From Enterocloster asparagiformis (GTDB lineage Bacteria; Bacillota; Clostridia; Lachnospirales; Lachnospiraceae): 64,000 bases of DNA. The stretch covers positions 124,001-188,000 of the forward strand of contig JAGZSY010000003.1 of NCBI GenBank assembly GCA_018380885.1, read 5' to 3'. The notes beneath the pieces are model-generated. The model saw only the letters and a program-made list of their open reading frames with translations. It did no database searches and was not told the DNA's origin. The translations under genes were made by a program, and so were the position numbers. Of this stretch, positions 19,820-28,690 are shown one piece after another (within the stretch, counting starts at the first letter, position 1; each line of letters starts with the position of its first letter).

Positions 19820-21451
19820 ATGAAGAACTATCCACTGAATGTCGAAACACCCAAATCCCTTTCTTATGTGAAGCGAAACATACCCAATGTCACGGTCGAA
19901 CAGCGGGAGCGTGCGCTGAAAGCCACCCACTACAATGAATTTGCATTTCCGGCGGGAATGCTGACCGTGGATATGCTTTCCGACTCCGGCACCACCGCAA
20001 TGACGGATATGCAGTGGAGCGCTATGTTCCTGGGAGACGAATCCTACGGGCGCAACAAGGGTTACTATGTTCTGATGGACGCGTTTCGCGATGTGTTTGA
20101 GCGCGGGGATGACCAAAAGCGCGTCCTTGATCTGGTCCGCACGGGCTGCGACGATATTGATAAAATGATGGACGAGATGTACCTGTGCGAGTATGAGGGC
20201 GGCCTGTTCAACGGCGGTTCGGCTCAGATGGAGCGCCCCAACACATTTATCCTGCCCCAGGGGCGGGCTGCTGAGAGTGTGCTCTTCGCTATGGTTTCCA
20301 AGATTCTGAACGACCGCCATCCGGGGAAGAACTTCACCATCCCTTCCAACGGCCATTTCGACACTACGGAGGGCAATATCAAACAGATGGGTTCCACTCC
20401 CAGAAATCTGTTTGACAAGGAACTGCTCTGGGAGGTGCCGGAAGGTGGAACCTACGAGAAAAATCCCTTTAAGGGAAATATGGATACCGCCAAACTGGAA
20501 GCCCTAATCCAGGAGTTAGGACCGGAAAATGTGCCGTTGGTGTATACTACCATCACAAACAACACAGTTTGCGGACAGCCTGTATCGATGGCCAACATGC
20601 GTGAATCCAGTTCTATTGCACACAAATATGGAATTCCCTTTATGCTGGATGCCGCCCGTTGGGCGGAGAACTGCTACTTTATCAAGGTCAATGAGGAGGG
20701 GTATGCGGACAAATCTATTTTTGAGATTGCCAGAGAAATGTTCTCCTACTGCGATGGTTTTACCGCCAGCCTGAAAAAGGATGGGCACGCCAACATGGGC
20801 GGAGTGCTGGCATTCCGGGATAAAGGGTATTTCTGGAAGAATTTTTCCGATTTTGATGAGAACGGAAATGTGACTACGGATGTGGGAATTCTGCTGAAGG
20901 TAAAACAGATTTCCTGCTATGGAAACGATTCCTATGGTGGTATGAGCGGCCGGGATATCATGGCCCTGGCCTGCGGACTTTACGAGTGCGGACGCTTCGA
21001 GTACCTGGAGGAGCGGGTTAAGCAGTGCGAGTATCTGGCCCAGGGCTTTTACAAGGCGGGCGTGCCGGTTGTGCTTCCCGCGGGCGGGCACGGTGTATAC
21101 ATCAACATGGACCGGTTCTTTGACGGAAAGCGGGGGCATGAGAGCTTCGCAGGCGCGGGTTTCAGTCTGGAACTGATCCGCCGTTACGGAATCCGGGTGT
21201 CCGAGCTGGGAGATTTCAGCATGGAATATGATTTAAAGACGCCTGAACAGCAGAAGGAAGTTTGCAATGTGGTGCGTTTTGCTGTTAACAGAAGCCAGCT
21301 CTCCAAAGAGCATCTGGACTATGTAATTGCCGCTGTAGCGGAGCTGTATAAGGATCGGGACAGTATCCCTAATATGAGAATCACCATGGGGCACAAGCTG
21401 CCCATGCGCCACTTCCATGCCTTCCTTGAGCCATACGCTCTTAAAGCATGA
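19820..21451 (+). CDS. Tryptophanase / beta-eliminating lyase family protein (long variant)
   Basis: PLP-dependent lyase of 543 residues resembling tryptophanase and tyrosine phenol-lyase. Family features include MLSDSGTTAMTD, DESYG, NGHFDTTEGNIKQMG, TITNNTVCGQPVSMAN, FMLDAARWAENCYFI, and the PLP lysine region SLKKDGHANMGG. Typical tryptophanases are about 470 residues; the extra ~70 lie partly in an insert around DRHPGKNFTIPS to YEKNPFKGN and in a tail ending MRHFHAFLEPYALKA. GGAGGT fixes this ATG; the ATG at 19805 contains that site. No TnaC leader peptide is seen. Probable reaction: elimination on an amino acid giving pyruvate and ammonia; the actual substrate is open. Confidence 0.8.
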   Translation: MKNYPLNVETPKSLSYVKRNIPNVTVEQRERALKATHYNEFAFPAGMLTVDMLSDSGTTAMTDMQWSAMFLGDESYGRNKGYYVLMDAFRDVFERGDDQKRVLDLVRTGCDDIDKMMDEMYLCEYEGGLFNGGSAQMERPNTFILPQGRAAESVLFAMVSKILNDRHPGKNFTIPSNGHFDTTEGNIKQMGSTPRNLFDKELLWEVPEGGTYEKNPFKGNMDTAKLEALIQELGPENVPLVYTTITNNTVCGQPVSMANMRESSSIAHKYGIPFMLDAARWAENCYFIKVNEEGYADKSIFEIAREMFSYCDGFTASLKKDGHANMGGVLAFRDKGYFWKNFSDFDENGNVTTDVGILLKVKQISCYGNDSYGGMSGRDIMALACGLYECGRFEYLEERVKQCEYLAQGFYKAGVPVVLPAGGHGVYINMDRFFDGKRGHESFAGAGFSLELIRRYGIRVSELGDFSMEYDLKTPEQQKEVCNVVRFAVNRSQLSKEHLDYVIAAVAELYKDRDSIPNMRITMGHKLPMRHFHAFLEPYALKA

Positions 21452-21493
21452 GTTACGATTTATAATAATTGAGTGTAGGTGATTTGGATTAAA

Positions 21494-21540
21494 AACGCTG
21501 TTGTGCAAGGCGGTTAAACCGTCTGTGCAGCAGCGTTTAT
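21494..21540 (+). terminator. Terminator after the tryptophanase-like gene
   Basis: A long stem (AACGCTGTTGTGCA with TGTGCAGCAGCGTT, one region of G-T pairs, plus an inner GGCGGTT/AACCGTC) ends in a T-rich tract TTTATTTAATATTT. Confidence 0.75.
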
Positions 21541-21576
21541 TTAATATTTATTTATACAGACAGTAAACGCCAAACA

Positions 21577-21605
21577 TTGACAATTCCACGATTTTCTGTT
21601 AAATT
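21577..21605 (+). promoter_or_regulatory. Promoter of the first peptide ABC transporter operon
   Basis: TTGACA (21577-21582), 17 bases and TAAATT (21600-21605). The expected start near 21612 lies only about 25 bases before a terminator-like hairpin in the leader. Confidence 0.7.
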
Positions 21606-21637
21606 ACTAACTAAGAGAATATATCGATTTATGCAGG

Positions 21638-21681
21638 GAGCTATAGATTAAAATATAGGGTGTTTAATCTATAGCTCTTTT
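21638..21681 (+). terminator. Terminator-like hairpin in the leader of the first peptide transporter operon
   Basis: A perfect 15-bp stem (GAGCTATAGATTAAA with TTTAATCTATAGCTC) with a 10-base loop is followed directly by TTTT. It sits between the promoter and the ribosome site of the first gene, so most transcripts could end here as a leader of roughly 70 bases. It could be an attenuator or it could end a small RNA. No alternative antiterminator fold was obvious. Confidence 0.7.
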
Positions 21682-21703
21682 GCGGATATGGAGGAGTGGA
21701 GAC

Positions 21704-22711
21704 ATGAAATACATCGTGAAACGAATCCTGCAGATGATCCCCTCGGTGCTGCTGGTGCTTCTGATCACATTTACGCTGTCCCGCATCGTGCCCGGCGACC
21801 CGGCGCGCATGATGGCGGGGGAGCAGGCGCCGGAGGAGGCGGTGGAGCGGATCCGCGAGGAGATGGGGCTCAACGATCCCATTCCCAAGCAGTTTGTGGA
21901 CTACGTCGGGGACGTGCTGCACGGGGATCTGGGCACGGCCTGGCACACCGGAAAGCCGGTTACATACGATTTCGCCATGCGTTTCCCGGCGTCGCTGGAG
22001 CTGGCGCTGTGCGCTCTCATGCTGGCGGTGCTGATCGGTATTCCGGTGGGCATCTACGCCGCGTCCAAGAAGGATTCGGCCGCGGACCATGTGTCCCGGG
22101 TGGTGACGCTTTTGGGAACCAGCGTGCCGGTGTTCTGGCTGGGATTCATGCTGATCTATCTGCTTTACGCCAAATACGACCTGATTCCCGCGCCCATCGG
22201 ACGGATATCAGACAATATTTATCCGCCCACTCAGATCACGGGCCTTTATCTGCTGGACAGCCTGCTGACCGGGGACATGATCGCGTTCAAGAGCGCGCTC
22301 TCCCATATCCTGCTGCCCGCCATCTGCTTGAGCTTCGGCTCCCTGGCGGTGATCTCCCGCATGACCCGCAGCAACATGATCGAGGTGCTGAACCTGGACT
22401 ACATCCGCACGGCCCGCTCCAAGGGCATCAAGGAGCGCCAGGTGGTGGGTAAGCACGGCTTCCGCAACATCATGGTGCCCGTGATGACCGTGATCGGCGC
22501 CCAGTTGGGCGGCCTGATCGGAAACGCCGTGGTGGTGGAGACCATTTTCAACTGGCCGGGCGTGGGCAGCTATATCACCCAGTCCATTTTACAGACGGAC
22601 TACGCGCCGGTGCAGGCGTTTACGGTGGTCAGCGTGCTCATTTACATGGCGATCAACCTGATACTGGACATCCTGTACGCGGTGGTTGACCCGAGAATTA
22701 CATACAATTAG
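21704..22711 (+). CDS. Peptide ABC transporter permease, DppB-like
   Basis: First permease of a peptide/nickel-type importer, 335 residues, with about six membrane helices starting at YIVKRILQMIPSVLLVLLITFTLS. The N-terminal RIVPGDPARMMAGEQA and the cytoplasmic coupling (EAA) loop, DYIRTARSKGIKERQVVGKHGFRN, are typical of DppB/OppB. GGAGGAGTGGA precedes the ATG; a TTG eight codons earlier is less likely. The order is B-C-A-D-F. The leader terminator just upstream suggests the operon is regulated at the transcript level. Confidence 0.93.
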   Translation: MKYIVKRILQMIPSVLLVLLITFTLSRIVPGDPARMMAGEQAPEEAVERIREEMGLNDPIPKQFVDYVGDVLHGDLGTAWHTGKPVTYDFAMRFPASLELALCALMLAVLIGIPVGIYAASKKDSAADHVSRVVTLLGTSVPVFWLGFMLIYLLYAKYDLIPAPIGRISDNIYPPTQITGLYLLDSLLTGDMIAFKSALSHILLPAICLSFGSLAVISRMTRSNMIEVLNLDYIRTARSKGIKERQVVGKHGFRNIMVPVMTVIGAQLGGLIGNAVVVETIFNWPGVGSYITQSILQTDYAPVQAFTVVSVLIYMAINLILDILYAVVDPRITYN

Positions 22712-22722
22712 GAGGAAGAAGG

Positions 22723-23583
22723 ATGAGTGAGCAGAAGAATATCGGTATAGACAGGCCCTCCTTTCTTCAAAGGCTGATGAAACAGAAGATGGCGCTGGTG
22801 GGCGGGATCGTGATCCTGCTCTGGCTGCTGATCGGCCTGGTATCGTTTTTTTACACCCCCTACGGGCCCAACGAGGTCAGCATGGGGGAAAAGCTTCTGG
22901 CCCCCGGCGCCGGACATCTGATGGGAACGGACAATTTTGGGCGTGATATTTTGAGCCGGATGATGTGCGGGGCGCGCATCTCCCTGCTGCTGGGTTTTGT
23001 GGCAGTCTGCATTTCCCTTTGCGTGGGGATTCCGCTGGGAGCCTTTTCCGGGTACTACGAGGGGACGGCCGGGAACCTGATCATGCGCGTGATGGACTCT
23101 TTGCAGGCCTTCCCCATGCTGATCCTGGTGATGTCCATCTCCGTGGCCCTGGGGCGCAACAGCTTCAGCGCCATGCTGGCCGTGGGCATCGCGGGTATCC
23201 CCAACTTTGCCCGTCTGATGTACGCCCAGACCCTTTCTGTTAAGCAGAGCGCCTTCATCGAGGGCGAGCACGCCATCGGGCTTCCGCGGCGGCAGATTCT
23301 GGCGCGTCACATCCTTCCTAACTGTATCACACCGATCCTGGTGCGCCTGTCCCTGAGCTTAGGCAGCGCGATTCTGACGGTTTCCAGCTTGAGCTTCCTG
23401 GGAATCGGCGTGCAGCCGCCCACGCCGGAGTGGGGCTATATGATCTCCGACGCCCGCGGCTACATCCTCACCGGCGAGTGGTGGATGATCTTTTTCCCTG
23501 GCCTGGCCATCGCCAGCCTGGTGCTGTCCTTTAACCTGTTCGGCGACGGCCTGCGGGACGCCCTGGACTACCGGACCCAGTAA
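22723..23583 (+). CDS. Peptide ABC transporter permease, DppC-like
   Basis: Second permease of the importer, 286 residues. An N-terminal amphipathic stretch (RPSFLQRLMKQKMALVGGIVILLWLLIGLVSFF) is followed by LMGTDNFGRDILSRMMCGARISL, the signature region of DppC/OppC, then the coupling loop EGEHAIGLPRRQILARHILPN and SLSFLGIGVQPPTPEWGYMISDAR. It starts 11 bases after DppB with AGGAGG upstream and pairs with that protein to form the membrane channel. Confidence 0.93.
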   Translation: MSEQKNIGIDRPSFLQRLMKQKMALVGGIVILLWLLIGLVSFFYTPYGPNEVSMGEKLLAPGAGHLMGTDNFGRDILSRMMCGARISLLLGFVAVCISLCVGIPLGAFSGYYEGTAGNLIMRVMDSLQAFPMLILVMSISVALGRNSFSAMLAVGIAGIPNFARLMYAQTLSVKQSAFIEGEHAIGLPRRQILARHILPNCITPILVRLSLSLGSAILTVSSLSFLGIGVQPPTPEWGYMISDARGYILTGEWWMIFFPGLAIASLVLSFNLFGDGLRDALDYRTQ

Positions 23584-23659
23584 GGTTGTTTGACTCCGTG
23601 ATATGAAGCGGGGCAGAACATAGAGTTTAGAAAGAATATGAAATGGAGGAGAACGATTT

Positions 23660-25327
23660 ATGAAGAAGAAATTACTGGCGGTATTGACCGCTGCCGTGAT
23701 GGCCGCTTCCCTTGCGGGCTGCGGAACCAACGCCAACGCAAACAATCCCAACGCCACAAGCGCGGCGGGCACAGCGGCCGGTGAGACCGGCGAGACAGCG
23801 GCGGGAGCGGAGTCCCAGGCCGGAGGAAGCGACGCGGCGGGCGCGGGCGGCAAGGTGCTGACCCTGGCATACGCCGAGGGCGGCAAGACCCTGAACCCCA
23901 CCCAGGGGACGGATTCCACCTCCGCTGAGTTCATCAACGCGGCTTACGACCAGCTGGTGACTTACGGAAGCGTTACCAACGATCAGGGCTATGAGATGGC
24001 CGACACCAGCGATATCAAGCCTTCCCTGGCCAAGAGCTGGGAGGTGTCGGATGACGGCCTGACCTATGTGATCCACTTAGACGAGAGCGCCAAGTTCGCC
24101 AACGGCGACCCGGTGAACGCCGACGCGGTGATCTATTCCTTTAACCGCATCAAGGATTCCAACTACACGGGCTTTTTGTATTCCCTGGCCAATATCGAGA
24201 CCATGGAGAAAAACGATGATCTCACCATTACCTTCAAGCTGTCCAAGCCCTGCACCATATTCTTCAATCTGCTGCAGATGCACATTTTCTCCGTCGTGAA
24301 CCCCAACCAGCTGACGGGGATGTCCGAGGAGGAGATCGACACGTTCCTGACCACCAACACCGTGGGCTCCGGAGCATTTGACATTGAGAAGTGGGATGCC
24401 ACTACGGAGGTGATCTTAAACGCCCGCGCCGACTACTGGAAGGGTAAAGTGGACCTGGACAAGGTGATTGTGAAGATCATTCCCGAGCCGTCCAACCGCG
24501 TGCTGCTGGCGGACAAGGGCGACGTGGATATCGCCAGAGTGATCCCGCCCAAGGATTTGGCGAAGCTGGAGGGCAACACGGACCTGGATATCCGCGTATA
24601 CGAGAGCGTTTCCATCGTGTACCTGTCCCTGAACACCCAGAAGGCGCCCCTGGACAACGTGAAGGTGCGCCAGGCGTTAAACTATGCGGTTCCCTACGAC
24701 GTGATCGTGAACGACGTGATGAGCGGCAAGGCCAAGAAGCTGGACTATGTGATCCCCAGCGCCATGCCGGGCCACATCACGGATACCACCGGAGCCTACA
24801 CCGAGGACCTGGACAAGGCCAAAGAGCTGCTGGCCGAGGCGGGATACGCCGACGGCTTTGACATGAAGCTGGTGATCAGCACCGGAAACCAGGACTATGA
24901 GGACACCGCGATCCTGGTTCAGGCCGAGCTGGCGAAGATCGGCGTAAACTTAAGCATCGAGAAGATGGAGCGCGCCCAGTATCTGGAAGCGACCAGAAGC
25001 CACAACTTCGATATGGCGATCTCCAGCTACTCCTCCTTTGTGAACGACCCGGGTTATTTCTTCGGAAACTGCCTGTACTCTCAGGGCGAGTACAACTACG
25101 GCTCCTACAAGAGCGACGAGGTTGACGCCATCTGGGATAAGGCCGAGTCCTCCAACGACTTGAACGAGCGGTATGAGCTGTACACCGGGGCTCAGAAGAT
25201 CGTGGCGGAGGATGCCCCCTGGGTGCCGCTGTACGAGAAGTCGAACATTTATGTGCTGAACAAGAATGTCAAGAGCTTTATGTATTATCCGGATGGAGCC
25301 GTGCGTTTCGCGTCGATTTCCAAATAA
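23660..25327 (+). CDS. Peptide-binding lipoprotein of ABC transporter (SBP family 5, DppA-like)
   Basis: Extracellular substrate receptor anchored by lipid. The signal peptide MKKKLLAVLTAAVMAASLAGC ends in a lipobox with Cys21, followed by a low-complexity Ala/Gly/Thr linker. The mature domain has the family 5 features: LTLAYAEGGKTLNPTQGTDSTS, LAKSWEVSDDGLTYVIHLDESAKFANGDPVNADAVIYSFNR and KVRQALNYAVP. Total 555 residues, the usual length. It lies between the permeases and the ATPases, which is unusual compared with the A-B-C-D-F order of model Dpp operons. The ligand class (peptide, nickel or other) cannot be fixed from sequence. Confidence 0.92.
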   Translation: MKKKLLAVLTAAVMAASLAGCGTNANANNPNATSAAGTAAGETGETAAGAESQAGGSDAAGAGGKVLTLAYAEGGKTLNPTQGTDSTSAEFINAAYDQLVTYGSVTNDQGYEMADTSDIKPSLAKSWEVSDDGLTYVIHLDESAKFANGDPVNADAVIYSFNRIKDSNYTGFLYSLANIETMEKNDDLTITFKLSKPCTIFFNLLQMHIFSVVNPNQLTGMSEEEIDTFLTTNTVGSGAFDIEKWDATTEVILNARADYWKGKVDLDKVIVKIIPEPSNRVLLADKGDVDIARVIPPKDLAKLEGNTDLDIRVYESVSIVYLSLNTQKAPLDNVKVRQALNYAVPYDVIVNDVMSGKAKKLDYVIPSAMPGHITDTTGAYTEDLDKAKELLAEAGYADGFDMKLVISTGNQDYEDTAILVQAELAKIGVNLSIEKMERAQYLEATRSHNFDMAISSYSSFVNDPGYFFGNCLYSQGEYNYGSYKSDEVDAIWDKAESSNDLNERYELYTGAQKIVAEDAPWVPLYEKSNIYVLNKNVKSFMYYPDGAVRFASISK

Positions 25328-25358
25328 CGGAATATAAAAACAGATTTGAGGGTTAAGT

Positions 25359-26333
25359 ATGGAGCCGATTTTAAAAGTAAAGGATTTACATACAGAGATA
25401 ACGACCAATTACGGGACGTTTGAGGCGGTGAGCGGCGTCAGCTTCGAGCTGGGAAAAGGCGAGACGCTGGGGCTGGTGGGGGAGTCCGGCTGCGGTAAGA
25501 GCCTGACCTCCTTATCCATCACCGGCCTTTTGGGGCCCAAGGTCCGCGTGGCCACGGGGGAGGCCGTTTTCGAGGGGAGAGATATTTTCAAGCTCTCCCC
25601 CAAGGAGATGCGCCAGCTGCGGGGCGGGAAGATTTCCATGATTTTCCAGGAACCCATGACGGCTTTAAATCCCCTGTTCACGGTGGGAAACCAGATGGTG
25701 GAGATGATGCTGCCCCATATGAAAATCACCAAGAAGGAAGCGCTGAAGCGCTCTGTGGAGCTGCTTACCGATATGGGAATCGAGCGGCCGGAGCAGGTGG
25801 TGAAATCCTACCCCTTTGAGCTGTCCGGCGGTATGCTGCAGCGCGTGATGATCGCCATGAGCCTGTCCTGCAATCCCAAGATTCTCATCGCGGATGAGCC
25901 CACCACGGCTCTGGATGTGACGATCCAGGCCCAGATCCTCAAATTGATGAATGAACTGAAACACAAGTACGACACCTCTATTATCCTGATCACCCACAAC
26001 CTGGGCGTGGTGGCCCAGATTTGCGACCGGGTGGCGGTGATGTATTTCGGGAGAATCATGGAGACGGCTCCGGTGAAGCGGCTGTTTGAGCAGCCGCTCC
26101 ACCCCTACACCCAGGGGCTGTTCCTGTGCATTCCCAAGCTGGATCAGGACGAGGATTTTCTCAGCACCATTCCCGGCATGGTGCCTGCGCTGACGGAAAA
26201 GACGGAGGGGTGCGCCTTTGCGCCCCGATGTCCGCGGTGCACGGACCGGTGCCGCAGGGAGGAACCGGAGCTGGTGGAAGTGGAAGAAGGGCATTTTTGC
26301 AGATGCTGGGGCGTTCTGGAGGATAAGGCATGA
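25359..26333 (+). CDS. Peptide ABC transporter ATP-binding protein, DppD-like
   Basis: Cytosolic ATPase of 324 residues. Walker A is [13 protein letters not shown] near 42, the Q-loop is in SMIFQEPMTALNP, the signature is ELSGGMLQRVMIAMSLS, Walker B is ILIADEPTTALD and the H-loop is LITHNLG. The C-terminal oligopeptide-transporter extension ends with a cysteine-rich CAFAPRCPRCTDRC segment, which binds an iron-sulfur cluster in studied DppD proteins. It overlaps the next gene by four bases (ATGA). The ribosome site is weak (GAGGG). Confidence 0.94.
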   Translation: MEPILKVKDLHTEITTNYGTFEAVSGVSFELGKGETLGLVGESGCGKSLTSLSITGLLGPKVRVATGEAVFEGRDIFKLSPKEMRQLRGGKISMIFQEPMTALNPLFTVGNQMVEMMLPHMKITKKEALKRSVELLTDMGIERPEQVVKSYPFELSGGMLQRVMIAMSLSCNPKILIADEPTTALDVTIQAQILKLMNELKHKYDTSIILITHNLGVVAQICDRVAVMYFGRIMETAPVKRLFEQPLHPYTQGLFLCIPKLDQDEDFLSTIPGMVPALTEKTEGCAFAPRCPRCTDRCRREEPELVEVEEGHFCRCWGVLEDKA

Positions 26334-27301
26334 GCAGACTGTTGGAAGTAAAAAATCTGAGCAAATTTTATACGAGCAAACAGGGCTTTTTCGGAGCCAA
26401 GTCCGAGACCGTCAAGGCGGTCAATCAGATCAATTTTTACATTGACGAGCAGGAGACCCTGGGGATTGTGGGGGAGTCCGGCTGCGGCAAGTCCACCACA
26501 GGGCGGGCCGTGCTGCGGCTCCATGAACCCACGGAGGGGGAGATCCTGTACCGGGGAAAGGATATCTGCAAGCTGAGCCAGGAGGAGATGAGGCCTTACC
26601 GGCAGAAGATGCAGATCGTGTTCCAGAACGCAAACTCGGCTCTGGATCCCAGATGGACGGTGGAGCAGTCCCTGGCGGAGCCCATCCGGCTCCATTACCC
26701 TGATATCAGCCAGAAGGAGCTGGACCAGCGGATCGACCGGCTGATGGAGGAGGTGGGCTTTGCGCCCATGTACAAGAAGAAATATCCCCACGAGTTCTCC
26801 GGCGGCCAGCGCCAGCGCATCGGCATCGCCAAGGCGATTTCCGTGAGCCCGGAGTTCGTGGTCTGCGACGAGCCGGTGTCCGCGCTGGACGTGAGCGTGC
26901 AGGCCCAGGTGCTGAACCTGATGAAGAAATTGCAGAGGGAGCGGAAGCTGTCCTATATGTTCATCTCCCACGATCTTTCGGTAATCCGGTTTATCAGCGA
27001 CCGTGTGGGCGTGATGTACGCGGGGCGGCTGGTGGAGATCGCAGAGACGAAGGAGTTTTTTGAGAATGCCCTGCACCCGTATTCCAGGGTGCTGATGGCG
27101 GCCGTGCCCAAGCCCGTGGTGATGGACGACAAGGACGAGCTGTACCGGGGGATTGGAACCATCGCCAAGGCGTCGCGGGAGGGCTGCCCGTTCTGCACCC
27201 GGTGCGCCCACGCCACCGACCGCTGCCGCGCCCAGATGCCGGAGCAGAGGGAGGCGGCGCCCGGACATTTCGTGTCGTGCCATCTGTATGATCAATCATG
27301 A
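26330..27301 (+). CDS. Peptide ABC transporter ATP-binding protein, DppF-like
   Basis: Second ATPase of the importer, 323 residues. Walker A is [15 protein letters not shown] near 54, the signature [16 protein letters not shown], Walker [13 protein letters not shown] and the H-loop FISHDLS. The C-terminal [14 protein letters not shown] is again the cysteine-rich OppD/F extension. Translation is coupled to the DppD-like gene by overlap. A strong terminator follows, so this closes the operon. Confidence 0.94.
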   Translation: MSRLLEVKNLSKFYTSKQGFFGAKSETVKAVNQINFYIDEQETLGIVGESGCGKSTTGRAVLRLHEPTEGEILYRGKDICKLSQEEMRPYRQKMQIVFQNANSALDPRWTVEQSLAEPIRLHYPDISQKELDQRIDRLMEEVGFAPMYKKKYPHEFSGGQRQRIGIAKAISVSPEFVVCDEPVSALDVSVQAQVLNLMKKLQRERKLSYMFISHDLSVIRFISDRVGVMYAGRLVEIAETKEFFENALHPYSRVLMAAVPKPVVMDDKDELYRGIGTIAKASREGCPFCTRCAHATDRCRAQMPEQREAAPGHFVSCHLYDQS

Positions 27302-27322
27302 AAGAAAGCTATAAAATAGGAA

Positions 27323-27375
27323 GGAGCTGTTGTGAAAGCAGGTGATAGCCTGCCGGAGCAGCAGCTCCGTTTTTG
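27323..27375 (+). terminator. Terminator of the first peptide transporter operon
   Basis: Outer stem GGAGCTGTTG with CAGCAGCTCC (one G-T pair), inner stem GCAGG/CCTGC, then GTTTTTG. Confidence 0.8.
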
Positions 27376-27387
27376 TGCCTGAAAATA

Positions 27388-27411
27388 GAAAAACGGACTC
27401 CGGGGAGTCCG
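27388..27411 (-). terminator. Minus-strand terminator downstream of the M42 peptidase gene
   Basis: Read on the minus strand, CGGACTC/GAGTCCG with a 4-base loop is followed by a T-run (the A-run at 27388-27393). It lies about 165 bases beyond the peptidase stop; nothing else was recognised in that interval. Confidence 0.65.
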
Positions 27412-27577
27412 CTATCTATAGTATAAATAATGATTCCAATCAATAATTAAACAATTTAAGCCGATGCTGATCATTAAGCCAGCGCGTCAACTGACGACTG
27501 CGTTATAGGCGGAGCAGGGGGCTGGATCGATCACCGGTTATGGAGACGGGACGCCCTCCTTTTTTGCGGCCTGATTG

Positions 27578-28669
27578 TTAGAAGCTTTTGATAATTTCCG
27601 CGTTCATAGATTTCACAATCGCTACGGCCAGCTGTACGGTGGCCTCGAAATCATAGTAGGAGGTGATTCCGTAGTGGGAGTGGATGTAGCGCACCGGGAC
27701 GCCCACCACGATTACCGGGATGCCGTCCAGGGCGGTGCTCACCATGGCGCCGTTGTTGCCGCCGCCCTCGCGGACGGAGGCCTGGATGGCCAGGCCCTGC
27801 TTCTCGGCCAGATCCAGGGCGTAGCGCTGGTATCTGGGGTTGCAGATGATGGATTTATCCATGAAGCGGATCATGGGGCCCTTTTTCAGCGCGGTCTGGA
27901 TGGCGTAGGGTTCGGTGAAGGTGTCGTCTGCCGGGCAGCCCTCAAAGCAGATGGCGATCTGGGGACGGACCTGGTTTACAGCCACCTTCACGCCCCGCTC
28001 GCCCACTTCCTCCTGGGAGGAGAGCACGCCCACGACGTCCACCTCCAGCTCCTCGTCCTGCAGGCGGTGCATGGCCTCGATCAGGGCGGCGCAGCCGATG
28101 CGGCAGTCGAAGCCCTTGCCGATCATCACGTCGTGTTCCTCGTCGTACTGGAACTGCACGTCGGACACGATGGGCTCGCCGATGCGGATTTTAAATACCT
28201 CGGCGGCCTCCTGAGCGCTGGTGGCGCCCACATCGATGATGTAGTCGGAGATGGCCGGAGCCGCCGCCTGGGTGCGCTCCGCCGCGGTCTTAAAGTGAAC
28301 CGGCTTGGAGGCGATCAGGCCCGGCAGATAGCGTCCCTCCGCGTTTCGCACCAGAACCTTGGAGGAGGGCAGGCTGTCCATATTCCAGCCGCCTAAGGAA
28401 ACGAAGCGCAGGGTGCCGTTGGGGCGAATGGAGTGAACCATGAAGCCAACCTCATCGCAGTGGGCGTCCAGCATGAATACAGGGCCTCCCTTTGACGGCT
28501 TGTTGGGGCGGATGTAGATGTTGCGCAGACAGTCGTCGGTTACCTGGGCGATGTCGCCGCAGTGCTTTTTCGCCACGTCGAAAACGGCGTCCTCAAAGCC
28601 TGAGGGGCCGAAGGCGTTGGAGAGATCAGCGATCAGCTCCATGCTCTTGGGGTTAATATTTGTGTTCAT
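27578..28669 (-). CDS. M42 family metallopeptidase (glutamyl/deblocking aminopeptidase type)
   Basis: Dinuclear-metal aminopeptidase of 363 residues that trims peptides in the cytosol, usually as a large tetrahedral complex. Metal and catalytic residues are visible: DAHCDE (H70, D72), FDCRIGCAAL with the bridging Asp188, SSQEEVGERG with the catalytic Glu220 and Glu221, and a late RYIHSHYGI. The start follows an AGGAG-type site in the gap after the creatininase gene, with which it forms a two-gene operon. Two peptide importers flank the pair, which suggests that imported peptides are the substrates. Confidence 0.92.
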   Translation of the reverse strand: MNTNINPKSMELIADLSNAFGPSGFEDAVFDVAKKHCGDIAQVTDDCLRNIYIRPNKPSKGGPVFMLDAHCDEVGFMVHSIRPNGTLRFVSLGGWNMDSLPSSKVLVRNAEGRYLPGLIASKPVHFKTAAERTQAAAPAISDYIIDVGATSAQEAAEVFKIRIGEPIVSDVQFQYDEEHDVMIGKGFDCRIGCAALIEAMHRLQDEELEVDVVGVLSSQEEVGERGVKVAVNQVRPQIAICFEGCPADDTFTEPYAIQTALKKGPMIRFMDKSIICNPRYQRYALDLAEKQGLAIQASVREGGGNNGAMVSTALDGIPVIVVGVPVRYIHSHYGITSYYDFEATVQLAVAIVKSMNAEIIKSF

Positions 28670-28690
28670 CAGAATTCTCCTGTCAGTCTT

